33,384 nt of DNA from Desulfurococcales archaeon. GTDB taxonomy: Archaea; Thermoproteota; Thermoprotei_A; Sulfolobales; NBVN01. Below, piece after piece: positions 23,053 through 30,845 of this stretch. Both the position numbers and the translations under genes were made by a program. Every line of letters begins with the position of its first letter. Position 1 is the stretch's first letter. The notes beneath the pieces are model-generated. The model saw only the letters and a list, made by a program, of their open reading frames with translations, did not search any database and was not told the DNA's origin. The stretch is from positions 1 to 33,384 of the forward strand of contig JALWQN010000162.1 in the NCBI GenBank assembly GCA_027083115.1, written 5' to 3'.

Positions 23053-23577
23053 TCAGTACTCAACACGTATCCTTACGCTCATGCCAGTTATTTTAGACAG
23101 AACCTCCTCTAAGGAAGCCATTCTTGCGGGCAAGTACCTTAAGTCCCCCTTAGGTATCCTAACAATGTGTTCAACGCTGCCGTCAGGAAGCCATAGGGTG
23201 TTGACGCCAGCAACCCTTGCAGGGTAAATTAATTGTCTTGCGAGCTCCCTTATGTTCCCGGTCACCCTATTAATTACTCTCACCTTAACGTTTAGCTTAC
23301 TGCTGAGCATCCTACCTAATCTACCGAGGTCCTTTGGCCTGACGTCCGGGTCCTTGACCTCTACGATCAGTATCATCACGTCATTTAGTTTCAGTGCCTT
23401 AACGTAGGTGGAGTCCTTCAGGTACTTGAAGTCTGGCCTGTCCTCAAGCTCAAGCAAGGCCCTCATTACTGGAACCTCATAGCCTTTGACGACGCCAGTA
23501 TCGACTAACCTCTGGCACCTTGGGCATAACACGCCTGTCTTCACGCAGAGGTAGTCAAGAGGTATCTTCACTCGCAC
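23053..23577 (-). CDS. Zn-ribbon/KH-domain RNA-binding protein (NusA-like)
   Basis: 174 residues. Residues 11-22 hold CVKTGVLCPRCQ, a short Zn-binding knuckle. Residues about 60-105 (VKALKLNDVMILIVEVKDPDVRPKDLGRLGRMLSSKLNVKVRVIN) form a KH-like domain with a variant GxxG loop (LGRLG). The C-terminal part repeats a strand-helix pattern (GSVEHIVRIPKGDLRYLPA...). This matches archaeal NusA-like/KH proteins of unknown detailed role, thought to bind RNA or the ribosome. GTG start. Converges with truD, divergent from L40e. Confidence 0.7.
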   Translation of the reverse strand: MRVKIPLDYLCVKTGVLCPRCQRLVDTGVVKGYEVPVMRALLELEDRPDFKYLKDSTYVKALKLNDVMILIVEVKDPDVRPKDLGRLGRMLSSKLNVKVRVINRVTGNIRELARQLIYPARVAGVNTLWLPDGSVEHIVRIPKGDLRYLPARMASLEEVLSKITGMSVRIRVEY

Positions 23578-23695
23578 TCATCTCACTATTAACGCTCTGA
23601 CTAACCAAACTAATTAGTGCCTATAAATATTTCGTGATTACTTCTTCAGGTAACATTTATTACCTAATTACCTATCAGTGCTAAGGTGGTGGAGA

Positions 23696-23863
23696 ATGCC
23701 AGTAACGGATCCAGAACTCCTTAAGATCGTTGAGCGTAGAGTGCTTGATAAGATGGTTTGCAGGAAGTGCGGCGCGCTAAACCCCCCGGGAGCAACTAAA
23801 TGCAGGAGATGCGGGAGCAAGAACTTGAGGCCTAAAAGAAAGAGATTAGGCAGTAAGAGGTAA
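23696..23863 (+). CDS. rpl40e: Ribosomal protein L40e
   Basis: 55 residues from ATG 23696, chosen because GGTGGTGGAG lies just before it and MPVTDPELLKIVERRVLDKM is the normal archaeal L40e start. One zinc finger CRKCGALNPPGATKCRRCG (C-x2-C-x9-C-x2-C) and a basic tail. In eukaryotes this protein is made as a ubiquitin fusion; here it stands alone as in other archaea. Confidence 0.95.
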   Translation: MPVTDPELLKIVERRVLDKMVCRKCGALNPPGATKCRRCGSKNLRPKRKRLGSKR

Positions 23864-23871
23864 TGAATTCA

Positions 23872-24453
23872 TTACTTAATGATTCCTGCCTCCCTCAAAC
23901 GCTTCTTAATTAGTTTAGCGTCATCATAATCAAAGAGCTTTATGTGCTCCTGAATCAGTCCCTTACTGATCTTGAGCTTCCTACTCTTCAGCAAGTCACT
24001 AATGAACCACAAGCTCTCTAGGTCCTTGCTTCTGCCTCCCTTAGCCTTAAGAAGCAAGTAATCCTCAAGCAGTATTGCCTTCCCCTCATAGTCGCCTAAC
24101 CTCACTTTTCTGGCAGAATCAATGATTTCTTGAGGTACATAGAAGTCATAAAGGTTCTCAAAAAACTCAATACTTAATTCCTCATCCCTTAATGGACACC
24201 TAAGCTGAGGCATCCCCCAATCGTTTTGCCCAACGAAGCAATCGAGTTCTTCAGCAGCCTGAAGCAATACGTCCTCATCAAAGGAAGGAGAGAAAGAGGT
24301 TGCGAAAACATCAACATCATCCTCAAGCTCCCTCCACTTAAGCAAGATCTGATAGACTGTGGACCCAATAATTACTCCCCCAACACCCCTCCTCTCCAGC
24401 TCCATAAGTAAGCTACCGACATCAACCCAACTAAAGCCCAACTCAAGCACCAA
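23872..24453 (-). CDS. Nucleotidyltransferase-fold protein
   Basis: 193 residues. GGVIIGSTVYQILLKW...LEDDVDVFATS is the GS...DxD signature of the polymerase-beta-type nucleotidyltransferase fold (GS at 30-31, D45/D46 and D48). A later acidic residue in ELSIEFFE may be the third metal ligand. The C-terminal helical part (AILLEDYLLLKAKGGRSKDLESLWFISDLL) resembles AbiEii/MNT-type antitoxin-toxin nucleotidyltransferases. No partner gene lies beside it. Substrate unknown; RNA, protein or antibiotic are all possible. Confidence 0.7.
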   Translation of the reverse strand: MVLELGFSWVDVGSLLMELERRGVGGVIIGSTVYQILLKWRELEDDVDVFATSFSPSFDEDVLLQAAEELDCFVGQNDWGMPQLRCPLRDEELSIEFFENLYDFYVPQEIIDSARKVRLGDYEGKAILLEDYLLLKAKGGRSKDLESLWFISDLLKSRKLKISKGLIQEHIKLFDYDDAKLIKKRLREAGIIK

Positions 24454-24515
24454 CGTATGAGGTACCTAAAGAAACAAATTAAACTTTATAGGTAACAAAA
24501 ACTCAAAACAACTGG

Positions 24516-24614
24516 GCCGGGGTGGCCGAGCGGTCTAAGGCGGCGGGCTGCAGTGGGCAAGAAATCCGCCAGTCACCCGCTCTCTCGCGGGTTCGAATCC
24601 CGCCCCCGGCTCCA
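24516..24614 (+). tRNA. tRNA-Cys(GCA) with an intron of about 21 nt
   Basis: Acceptor GCCGGGG (24516-24522) pairs with CCCCGGC (24604-24610); discriminator T and encoded CCA follow. D-stem GCC/GGC, anticodon stem GCGGG (24543-24547) with CCCGC (24576-24580), loop C-T-GCA-G; T arm GCGGG-TTCGAAT-CCCGC. Between G37 (24553) and A38 (24575) lie 21 extra bases (24554-24574), the canonical archaeal intron position; a bulge-helix-bulge with GGC/GCC pairing inside the intron can be drawn. A TATA-like CTTTATA lies about 28 bp upstream. Confidence 0.9.
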
Positions 24615-24745
24615 AAATCCGAAAACAAGGAAGAGATTCGAAATTAGGTTTTGGTTTGGTTTTAAGGTAAGATCGAGGGGGATTTTCTATAAGCTCAAGA
24701 GGCTGCTGAGTGTTGTGGTTTAGGAGCAAAGCTAGCCTAAGCTTG

Positions 24746-25140
24746 TTATTTAGACCCTCTATTAGACCCATATAGTAGCTTCCCTGTTATGACTCTGTAT
24801 TCCCTGTATACGAGTAAGGTGAGCGAAATATATACACCCATACCAAATATAGGGGTCAAGTCCCCTAGAGTAGAATAAAGCCGGTCTGCATATGCAAGCA
24901 GGAAATAGTTTGACCAAAAACTATGTTCACCACTTGAAGTAGGAGATATACCATAGATTTAGAGAAGCCTTCAGAAACCTCGATAAATGATTTGTTTTTG
25001 GTCATATATGACGCTATAGCGGCATTAGTTCTGATGTCAAGTTCTAGTTTCATAACTAGTCCAAGGACTATGGAGAAAAATACTGCTACAAATGTTAAAC
25101 AACTATTTAATACGTAGTAGTAATAAGGAGGAACATTCAT
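24746..25140 (-). pseudogene. Membrane-protein gene with a single-base frameshift
   Basis: The frame from ATG 25140 (AGGTGAGATA upstream) stops at 24865 after 91 residues. If one T is added to the T5 run (plus strand A5, 24916-24920), the frame continues as VFWSNYFLLAYADRLYSTLGDL, then TPIFGMGVYISLTLLVYREYRVI, and ends at 24746. The full protein would be about 131 residues with three membrane spans (about 10-30, 65-85 and 100-117). The added part is as hydrophobic and coherent as the first, so a recent indel or assembly error is likely. No family recognised. Confidence 0.6.
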
Positions 25141-25479
25141 TATCTCACCTATGAGGACTATTGGGCATTTTCTGATTAATTTAGTGCTATTACTTACTTA
25201 GCTTTTTAAACTAAAATCATGTATTCTTTGCGTAAACATCGTTTCTTCCTTAATTTTTAATAAACGCTTCATCCGGGCTCCATATTTACTTCAGACTGTT
25301 CCTTAACTTCGTTGAGATCGAGTAAGTAGATATGCAGGTAATGATTGCTGAAATTTCGGATTTGATGAAATTTTTGGAATATTTTGATAGTGTGGTCTTG
25401 AAGTTATTAATTGGTTTATGTTTTCTTTCCATGCGAAAGCCGTATTAATTGATAATATATATCTTTAACGGCGATAAGG
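25141..25479 (+). other. A/T-rich intergenic region upstream of the radical-SAM pair
   Basis: About 340 bp without a convincing gene. A TATA-like run (GATAATATATATC, 25451-25463) lies about 25 bp before the radical-SAM start codon at 25480 and is its probable promoter. A 38-codon frame (25332-25448) is present but weak. No strong repeat or hairpin seen. Confidence 0.5.
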
Positions 25480-26889
25480 TTGAGAGTGCTGCTGACTCTG
25501 CCGCCCAGCATTTACGACCTTGAGATCTATAAGATTACTGGCATTAATGCACCTCCTCTTGGATTAGCTACTATCGCTGCTGTTCTTGAGAACGCTGGGC
25601 ATAAGGTTAGGGTCATTGACACTCCAACCTTAAAGATGGATTTCCCTGAGTGGTTATCTGAGGTTAAGGCCTGGAAGCCTGATGTTGTTGGTCTCTCCAT
25701 GCTTACTCCTGCTGCGCCGAAGGGTTATGAGGCCGCCAAGCTTGTTAAGAGGGAATTAGGTGATGGTGTAGTAGTTATTGCTGGAGGAACTCACGTTACG
25801 CCCATGTATGAGGAGGCCCTCCGCAACGGCATAGACGTTGTCGTTAGGGGTGAAGGCGAGTTAACCACTCTTGACTTGATTAGGGTTTTAGAGAATAATG
25901 GGTTAAGCGCTTCCGAGCTTAAGAAGGTTAGGGGTATTGCCTTTAAGGAGGATGGGAAGACAGTAATCACGCCCACAAGGCCCTTCATAAGGAACTTAGA
26001 TGAGCTTCCGTGGCCGGCAAGGCACTTGCTTCCTATGGATAAGTACACATTGTTTAATAAGCCAATCCCTTTAGCTCACGTCATGGCCAGTAGGGGATGC
26101 CCTTACGGTTGCGTGTACTGCATAACGAGTTACTTCTGGGGTAGGAGAATAAGGTTCAGGAGCGCTAAGAACGTGGCTGACGAAGTCCAGTACCTGGTTG
26201 AGAAGTATGGGGCTAAGCAGGTTGTTTTTTCGGATGATGAGCTAGCCGTGAACAGGAAGTTCGTTTATGATTTCGTTAAGGAACTTAAGGAGAGAGGCCT
26301 TGACGTTCCCTTCTCCTGCGGTTCAAGAGTCGATCACGTGGATAAGGACTACCTTAAGTTCCTCTACGAGAACGGGTGTAACGCCATATACTTCGGTGTT
26401 GAGTCAGGTTCTCAAGCAACTATCGATAAGATAGGGAAGAAAATAACTTTGGAGCAGGCTGAGAAGGCATTCAGGTGGGTTAAGGAATTAGGTGGTTTCG
26501 CTAGCGGCGCGTTCATTCTGGGCTTCCCGTGGGAGACCATTGATGATATGAAGAGAACTGTTGATTTCGCCATCAGGTTAGACCCCAGCTACGCTCAATT
26601 CACTGTATTAACCCCCTATCCCGGCACCCCACTCTATAATTACGCGTTGCAGCATAACCTCATTGAAGACTGGAACTGGGAGCACTACACGACTGTGAAG
26701 CCAGTTATGAGGGGATTTCACTTCACGAAGGAGCAGGCCGGTAAGATGCTTACTTACGCCTACAGGAAGTTCTACGTTAGGTTTGGCTTCATAGCTAGGG
26801 AAATAAGGGCTGGGAGATTCAAGGACATAGCCAGCATCATCACTAAGGAGCTTTTCTCATGGATTAAGGACTTCGTTTTAGGTAGGTGA
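25480..26889 (+). CDS. B12-binding radical SAM enzyme
   Basis: 469 residues. N-terminal cobalamin-binding-type domain (about 1-140: VLLTLPPSIYDLEIY, APPLGLATIAAVLENAGHKV, PDVVGLSMLTP, VVVIAGGTHVT, VVRGEGE), then the radical SAM core with C207-x3-C211-x2-C214 (ASRGCPYGCVYC), later IYFGVESGSQ and LTPYPGTPLYN, and a helical C-terminus. This class does methylations or C-C couplings on unreactive carbons. In crenarchaea, GDGT ring synthases (GrsA/B) and calditol synthase belong to it, so lipid modification is one candidate; hopanoid, tRNA or peptide targets are not excluded. TTG start. Overlaps the next radical-SAM gene's possible upstream start, so the two are co-translated. Confidence 0.85.
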   Translation: MRVLLTLPPSIYDLEIYKITGINAPPLGLATIAAVLENAGHKVRVIDTPTLKMDFPEWLSEVKAWKPDVVGLSMLTPAAPKGYEAAKLVKRELGDGVVVIAGGTHVTPMYEEALRNGIDVVVRGEGELTTLDLIRVLENNGLSASELKKVRGIAFKEDGKTVITPTRPFIRNLDELPWPARHLLPMDKYTLFNKPIPLAHVMASRGCPYGCVYCITSYFWGRRIRFRSAKNVADEVQYLVEKYGAKQVVFSDDELAVNRKFVYDFVKELKERGLDVPFSCGSRVDHVDKDYLKFLYENGCNAIYFGVESGSQATIDKIGKKITLEQAEKAFRWVKELGGFASGAFILGFPWETIDDMKRTVDFAIRLDPSYAQFTVLTPYPGTPLYNYALQHNLIEDWNWEHYTTVKPVMRGFHFTKEQAGKMLTYAYRKFYVRFGFIAREIRAGRFKDIASIITKELFSWIKDFVLGR

Positions 26890-26894
26890 TAATC

Positions 26895-28406
26895 ATGGGT
26901 GAAGGAAATTCAGGTAAGAAAGGAGGGATGGGGGCCCTTCTAGCCAGCATCAGGATACTCTTCAATAACCCTCTAGTTAGGTCATTCCTTAAGCTCTCAT
27001 CCCTTGACTCAACCTGCATTCAGGACGGGAGAAAAGTAACTGCGCCTATCGTGTATCACGCCCTATCGAGGTTTGCAGGAGAGAGTATGGAGTGCCCGCT
27101 CACAACGAGGTTCCTATCTACAGTAATAGATTCGGTGATTGATGTAGGGATTAAGTTGATGAGGGGGAAGGAGGAGGAAGCTATTGAGGCCTTAAGAGAT
27201 CCTGCAGTTAGGAGGGGTGTTTCCTTAGTTATGAAGGGCTTAGGGCTCTACGGCGTGACAGTACCTCAGGAGATGCCGGCCCCCTTCCTGATAGTTTGGA
27301 ACTTCACGAACATGTGTAACTTAAGGTGTAAGCACTGCTACCAGAGAGCGGATAAGCCATTGCCTGACGAACTCACCCTTAAGGAGAAGATCATGGTCGT
27401 GGATCAGCTAGATAAGGCGGGGGTTGCAGCCATAGCCTTAAGTGGTGGTGAACCGACAATGCACCCTGACTTCCTAAGGGTCGTTAATGAGATAGCGAAT
27501 AGGGGTATGTACGCTGCTGTAGCAACCAACGGGTGGTTCTTCGCTGATAAGGAGAGATTAATTAAGGCTAAGAAAGCGGGGTTAAGGTATGTTGAGGTCT
27601 CATTAGATAGTGCAGACCCTAAAAAGCACGACTGGTTTAGGGGTGTTCCGGGAGCTTGGGAGAGGGCAGTTAAGGCACTGAAGAACGCTGTTGAGTTAGG
27701 TATGAGTCATGCTATGGCAGTAACCGTAACTAAAGCAAACCTCCATGAGGTTGAGGACATACTTGAACTGGCTGAGTCCATAGGTGTTCAGAGGGTCGTG
27801 TTCTTTAACTTCGTTCCTGTCGGGAGAGGTAAGGACAACATATGGTTAGATCTGAATCCTTTGGAGAGGGAGGAGCTATTGAGGACTCTATATAAAGAGA
27901 TGAAGAAAAGGAATATGCAGATAGTGAGCACAGCTCCCCAGTACGGTAGGGTATCTCTCCAATTAAGCGGTGGTGAGGAAGTAGCGCCCACACACTTCTA
28001 CGTGGGGGATGACCCAGTAGTTAAGGCTGTCGCTGAATTCGTTGGTGGTTGTGGTGCTGGAAGGATTTACGCAGGAATACAGCCTAACGGAGACCTAATC
28101 CCGTGCGTGTTCCTGCCGATTAAGGTGGGGAACCTAAGGGAAAGGACATTCTGGGATCTTTGGGAGAACGCACCACTCTTCAGGAGGTTAAGGGACAGAA
28201 GCAAATTGGAGGGATACTGCAGTAAATGCCCATTTAAGAACGTTTGCGGAGGATGTCGTGCCAGAGGATACGCTTACTTCGGCGACCCTATGGCTCCGGA
28301 CCCAGGTTGCATATATAACCTGAAGTACTGGAACCAGATAGTTAGTGACTTAAGGAAGGAGCTGGGCGAGAAAGTCAGAATAACGGTGAAGGTTCCTAGC
28401 AAGTGA
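26895..28406 (+). CDS. Radical SAM/SPASM enzyme
   Basis: About 503 residues. The N-terminal 125 residues are helical and of no known family. Radical SAM core: FLIVWNFTNMCNLRCKHCYQ (C-x3-C-x2-C), LSGGEPTMHPDF (GGEP), VEVSLDS. A SPASM-type C-terminus carries many Cys residues (VGGCGAGRIYAGIQPNGDLIPCVF, YCSKCPFKNVCGGCRARGYAY, PDPGCIY), suggesting one or two auxiliary Fe-S clusters. Chosen start ATG 26895 with GGTGAT upstream; GTG 26886 overlaps the previous stop. Related proteins mature peptides, haem or cofactors. Tandem order with the B12 enzyme suggests one pathway. Substrate unknown. Confidence 0.85.
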   Translation: MGEGNSGKKGGMGALLASIRILFNNPLVRSFLKLSSLDSTCIQDGRKVTAPIVYHALSRFAGESMECPLTTRFLSTVIDSVIDVGIKLMRGKEEEAIEALRDPAVRRGVSLVMKGLGLYGVTVPQEMPAPFLIVWNFTNMCNLRCKHCYQRADKPLPDELTLKEKIMVVDQLDKAGVAAIALSGGEPTMHPDFLRVVNEIANRGMYAAVATNGWFFADKERLIKAKKAGLRYVEVSLDSADPKKHDWFRGVPGAWERAVKALKNAVELGMSHAMAVTVTKANLHEVEDILELAESIGVQRVVFFNFVPVGRGKDNIWLDLNPLEREELLRTLYKEMKKRNMQIVSTAPQYGRVSLQLSGGEEVAPTHFYVGDDPVVKAVAEFVGGCGAGRIYAGIQPNGDLIPCVFLPIKVGNLRERTFWDLWENAPLFRRLRDRSKLEGYCSKCPFKNVCGGCRARGYAYFGDPMAPDPGCIYNLKYWNQIVSDLRKELGEKVRITVKVPSK

Positions 28407-28441
28407 GTTGGAATAGCTGATTAAGTGGCTTAAACACGTTT

Positions 28442-29128
28442 TCAGGGTTCATCTTGTCTCTTTTGGTTGCTTAAAGCACCATACGTTAACGTAATTATTG
28501 GTGCAGCAAGAGATAACGTGATTAGCCCTAAGGATAACTCGATAAACCACACGTTACGGGTGATTAGGGTTAGCTCCCCAGCAAGTAAGTCGGTTGCTGA
28601 ATGAATAAATATTGCTTCAGCCAAGAACCATTTATTTTTCTTTATTATCCCGTGACCTATGAGGAAAGTTAGGGTTAGGTGAAGAATTATTGCGGTGTTT
28701 CTTTCTATGGAACCAGCCAATAAGCTACTTAAGGAAACAGTTCTTAAGCCGGTGATTAAGGGTGTTTGGATCCCGAAAACAATTAGTGCCTCAGTTAACC
28801 CCCACCCAGTCCCGAAGGACTCCACAAACTTCCTCACCTCACCAACCCCTTCAGCCCTACTTAACCTGTCCTTAAGTAGGAAGTACCTAACGCTTTCCTC
28901 AAGGAATCCCGCAAGCAAAGCAAGCGCTAGCATACTCCAGTCACGCGATAATCCCTTCAGCAGGGGAAAAGCAGGAGTCCTTAATATGAAGGCTAGGAAC
29001 CAGCCCGACCCGCCTATTAATGCAGTCATCCAGCACTTGCCTGACGCTTTAGAAACGTATGTGAGGTAAGCTAGTCCAGGACCCAAAGCAATCAGTATAG
29101 CCAAAAGCGCTTCGTTAACTGGATTCAT
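28442..29128 (-). CDS. YhfC-like putative intramembrane glutamic protease
   Basis: 228 residues, about six to seven membrane helices. GFLEESVRYFLL (EE-x2-R), SIERNTAIILHLTLTFL (ER...H) and IHSATDLLAG (H-x3-D) are the spaced polar motifs of the YhfC/CAAX-protease-like superfamily, in which Glu and His residues form the active site in the membrane. Converges with the radical-SAM gene and is divergent from the next membrane-protein gene. Substrate unknown. Confidence 0.7.
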   Translation of the reverse strand: MNPVNEALLAILIALGPGLAYLTYVSKASGKCWMTALIGGSGWFLAFILRTPAFPLLKGLSRDWSMLALALLAGFLEESVRYFLLKDRLSRAEGVGEVRKFVESFGTGWGLTEALIVFGIQTPLITGLRTVSLSSLLAGSIERNTAIILHLTLTFLIGHGIIKKNKWFLAEAIFIHSATDLLAGELTLITRNVWFIELSLGLITLSLAAPIITLTYGALSNQKRQDEP

Positions 29129-29193
29129 TGCTTACTTTCCTTGAGAGAATAAAAATAAAGCTAACGCGTAATTAATTATTCATGGTTTAAGGA

Positions 29194-29730
29194 ATGGTTG
29201 AAAGCAAGTACGTTCTTTATGGCGTGATTTCAGGCTTAATTTCTGGTGCCTTGGGAGGTGCTTTAATAGCCTTGGTCTCTGGAAGCTCATTTAAGGATTT
29301 TATGTATTCCCTCACATATTATCAATTAAGTTCTGCTGGAATACATCAGGAAAACGCATCAGCCATAGCTAAATCGGTATCTACTAGCTTAGGGGTGTTT
29401 AACTGGCTAATTCCTTTAGGAGCTATAATAAATATGCTTTTCTTAGGCGCATTACTGGGGGTTCTTATGGATTATTTAGTAGGTAAGGGGCTGAGGCCGT
29501 TGGTATCTGCATTAACAGTTGGTGGTGTTCTGATATTTGGGCTTCAGCTAGCACCCCTTTATTTGCTAAATTTATATTACGGTAGTTGGTTCCTTAAAAT
29601 CTTTGAGAAATACATAGGGCTCTGGGTTCTTCTAGCACCTTCAATAGTTTTCACAGTAACGTTGGCCTTACTTACTTGCCTTAAAGGCCCGTGGGTAAAG
29701 CTAGAGGAATCTAAGCCAGAAATATATTGA
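29194..29730 (+). CDS. Four-helix hypothetical membrane protein
   Basis: 178 residues with hydrophobic spans at about 8-30, 68-92, 103-127 and 140-162. The first span has small-residue packing (GVISGLISGALGGALIALVSG). The N-terminal loop is polar (SLTYYQLSSAGIHQENASAIAKS). No family or transport motif recognised. Divergent from the YhfC-like gene by about 65 bp. Confidence 0.6.
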   Translation: MVESKYVLYGVISGLISGALGGALIALVSGSSFKDFMYSLTYYQLSSAGIHQENASAIAKSVSTSLGVFNWLIPLGAIINMLFLGALLGVLMDYLVGKGLRPLVSALTVGGVLIFGLQLAPLYLLNLYYGSWFLKIFEKYIGLWVLLAPSIVFTVTLALLTCLKGPWVKLEESKPEIY

Positions 29731-30051
29731 CTGTTCCCTACTGAGTGTTCGTTCCAATAGATTTATGTGGTTTATTATTTCACCTGACAGGTTCCACCTC
29801 ACCTAGGCTCACATTCAGGGTTCTCAGTGAGGTCAGGAGTAGCTGTAAAAGACAGCGGCATCAGGTTTCCATCAACGATACGTCCTGCGGGTTTTCGTTT
29901 ATCTTTATGCCCTCACAAGACATTCATCCCTACCTATTAAATAGTCTTGAAATGCTAACCAATATTAAATTTCCTATCCAACAACCAAAATGCTTTCTAT
30001 CCCTCTATTTTTCAGGTTTATTAGCTGCCTCAAAACAATTCCTCGGTACGT
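29731..30051 (+). other. Gap of about 320 bp with two hairpins; no convincing gene
   Basis: A 104-codon plus-strand frame covers most of it but has no ribosome site, low-complexity composition and no family look, so it is not called. Two inverted repeats stand out: CCTCAC (29797-29802) with GTGAGG (29827-29832), extended by CCTGA (29783-29787) with TCAGG (29833-29837); and GCTGT (29842-29846) with ACAGC (29852-29856). A small RNA is possible but unproven. Confidence 0.35.
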
Positions 30052-30723
30052 ATGGGTAGGTTAAGAGCTGAGCTCGTCAGGTTTTCCTTAAGGCTCTCGC
30101 ATAAGCTACTGCCTAAATACGTGAGGTACTTCAGGTTCATGGGTCTAGATCTCTTCATACCTTCGGGAGTTTTTAACCCTACCTACACGTTATCCACTAA
30201 ACTAATCATAGGTCATGTCAGGCCTGAAGGCAAAGTAACTGAGTTAGGCAGTGGGTCTGGAGCCATAGCTACGTACGTAGCTAAAAACCCTAAGGTAAAG
30301 AAAGTGATTGTTTACGACATAAACCCTAAAGCAATAGCTACATCATTAATTAATGCTGAACTAAATAACGTAGCCAGAAAAGTTAAGGCAGTATATAGCG
30401 AGAAAGAGCTACTTACTGCAGAAAAACAGGATTACATCATAGTTAATCCCCCTTACCTTCCTTTAGAACCAAGAGATAGGCTAGATATTGGGTGGTGTGG
30501 AGGGGAGGACCTAAGGCTACTAAAGAAGGTGATTAAAGAAGGTTACGAGATACTTAAGGATGGCGGTGTTCTTGTACTTACCGTATCATCAATCTCAGGC
30601 TTAAATCAAGTAATGAATTATCTTAAATCCTTAGGTCTTAAACCACACATAATTGCATCAACTAAGTCGCTAATAGACACAATATACCTAATATTTGCTC
30701 TAAAGCAAGGAAATAATGAATAA
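30052..30723 (+). CDS. HemK/Mtq2-like SAM-dependent methyltransferase
   Basis: 223 residues. SAM site VTELGSGSGAIATYVAKN with the acidic end of strand 2 (VIVYDINPKAIATS), and the catalytic NPPY motif in YIIVNPPYLPLEP, the signature of N6-adenine/N5-glutamine methyltransferases. Size and the RDRLDIGWCGGEDL motif after NPPY fit the archaeal HemK/Mtq2 group that methylates the GGQ glutamine of the release factor, but other targets remain possible. Last chromosomal gene before the right element; its stop is 12 bp from the CCA end of the tRNA-Val 3' half. Confidence 0.8.
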   Translation: MGRLRAELVRFSLRLSHKLLPKYVRYFRFMGLDLFIPSGVFNPTYTLSTKLIIGHVRPEGKVTELGSGSGAIATYVAKNPKVKKVIVYDINPKAIATSLINAELNNVARKVKAVYSEKELLTAEKQDYIIVNPPYLPLEPRDRLDIGWCGGEDLRLLKKVIKEGYEILKDGGVLVLTVSSISGLNQVMNYLKSLGLKPHIIASTKSLIDTIYLIFALKQGNNE

Positions 30724-30734
30724 CCACGAGTTTA

Positions 30735-30779
30735 TGGTGGGCCCGCGGGGATTCGAACCCCGGGCCTCCGCCGCGTCAG
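30735..30779 (-). tRNA. tRNA-Val 3' half (GAC loop), interrupted at the anticodon loop
   Basis: Minus strand. Loop C-T-GAC-G-C (30779-30773), anticodon stem GGCGG (30772-30768), variable AGGCC, T arm CGGGG-TTCGAAT-CCCCG, acceptor CGGGCCC (30745-30739), discriminator A and CCA (30737-30735). Upstream of the loop the sequence is TAACC, not the expected CCGCC, so the 5' half is missing. Acceptor and anticodon arms would pair fully with the 5' half at 3782-3821. Position 34 differs (G here, C there). This is most simply the attachment-site remnant left by integration into a tRNA-Val(GAC) gene. Confidence 0.8.
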
Positions 30780-30785
30780 GGTTAC

Positions 30786-30799
30786 TTAACGCGTGATTC
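30786..30799 (+). other. Junction motif beside the tRNA half (inverted copy of 3762-3775)
   Basis: TTAACGCGTGATTC, 12 of 14 bases equal to the minus-strand motif at 3762-3775. It begins 6 bp from the anticodon loop, exactly as on the left. It lies between the tRNA half and the integrase gene, on the element side. Could be an integrase arm site. Confidence 0.5.
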
Positions 30800-30845
30800 G
30801 GGGAGGAAAAGCAGGAATAAAGTTATCCAAGCACCATTAGTTTGT

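Noticed and set aside
24535..24771. 78-codon minus-strand frame over the tRNA-Cys
   Set aside because: It is the antisense of the tRNA and its flank; ...PGAGFEPARERVTGG is the familiar false translation of tRNA T-arm sequence.
25332..25448. 38-codon frame upstream of the radical SAM gene (MQVMIAEISDLMKFLEYF...)
   Set aside because: Weak ribosome site and no conserved context; it could be a real small peptide but cannot be supported from sequence alone.
29745..30059. 104-codon plus-strand frame
   Set aside because: No ribosome site, mixed composition, no family pattern; covers the hairpin region.
30720..30845. N-terminal extension of the right integrase through the tRNA half
   Set aside because: The extension (WWARGDSNPGPPP...) is the antisense tRNA translation; the open frame matters as an att signature, but translation from the chromosome side is not supported.
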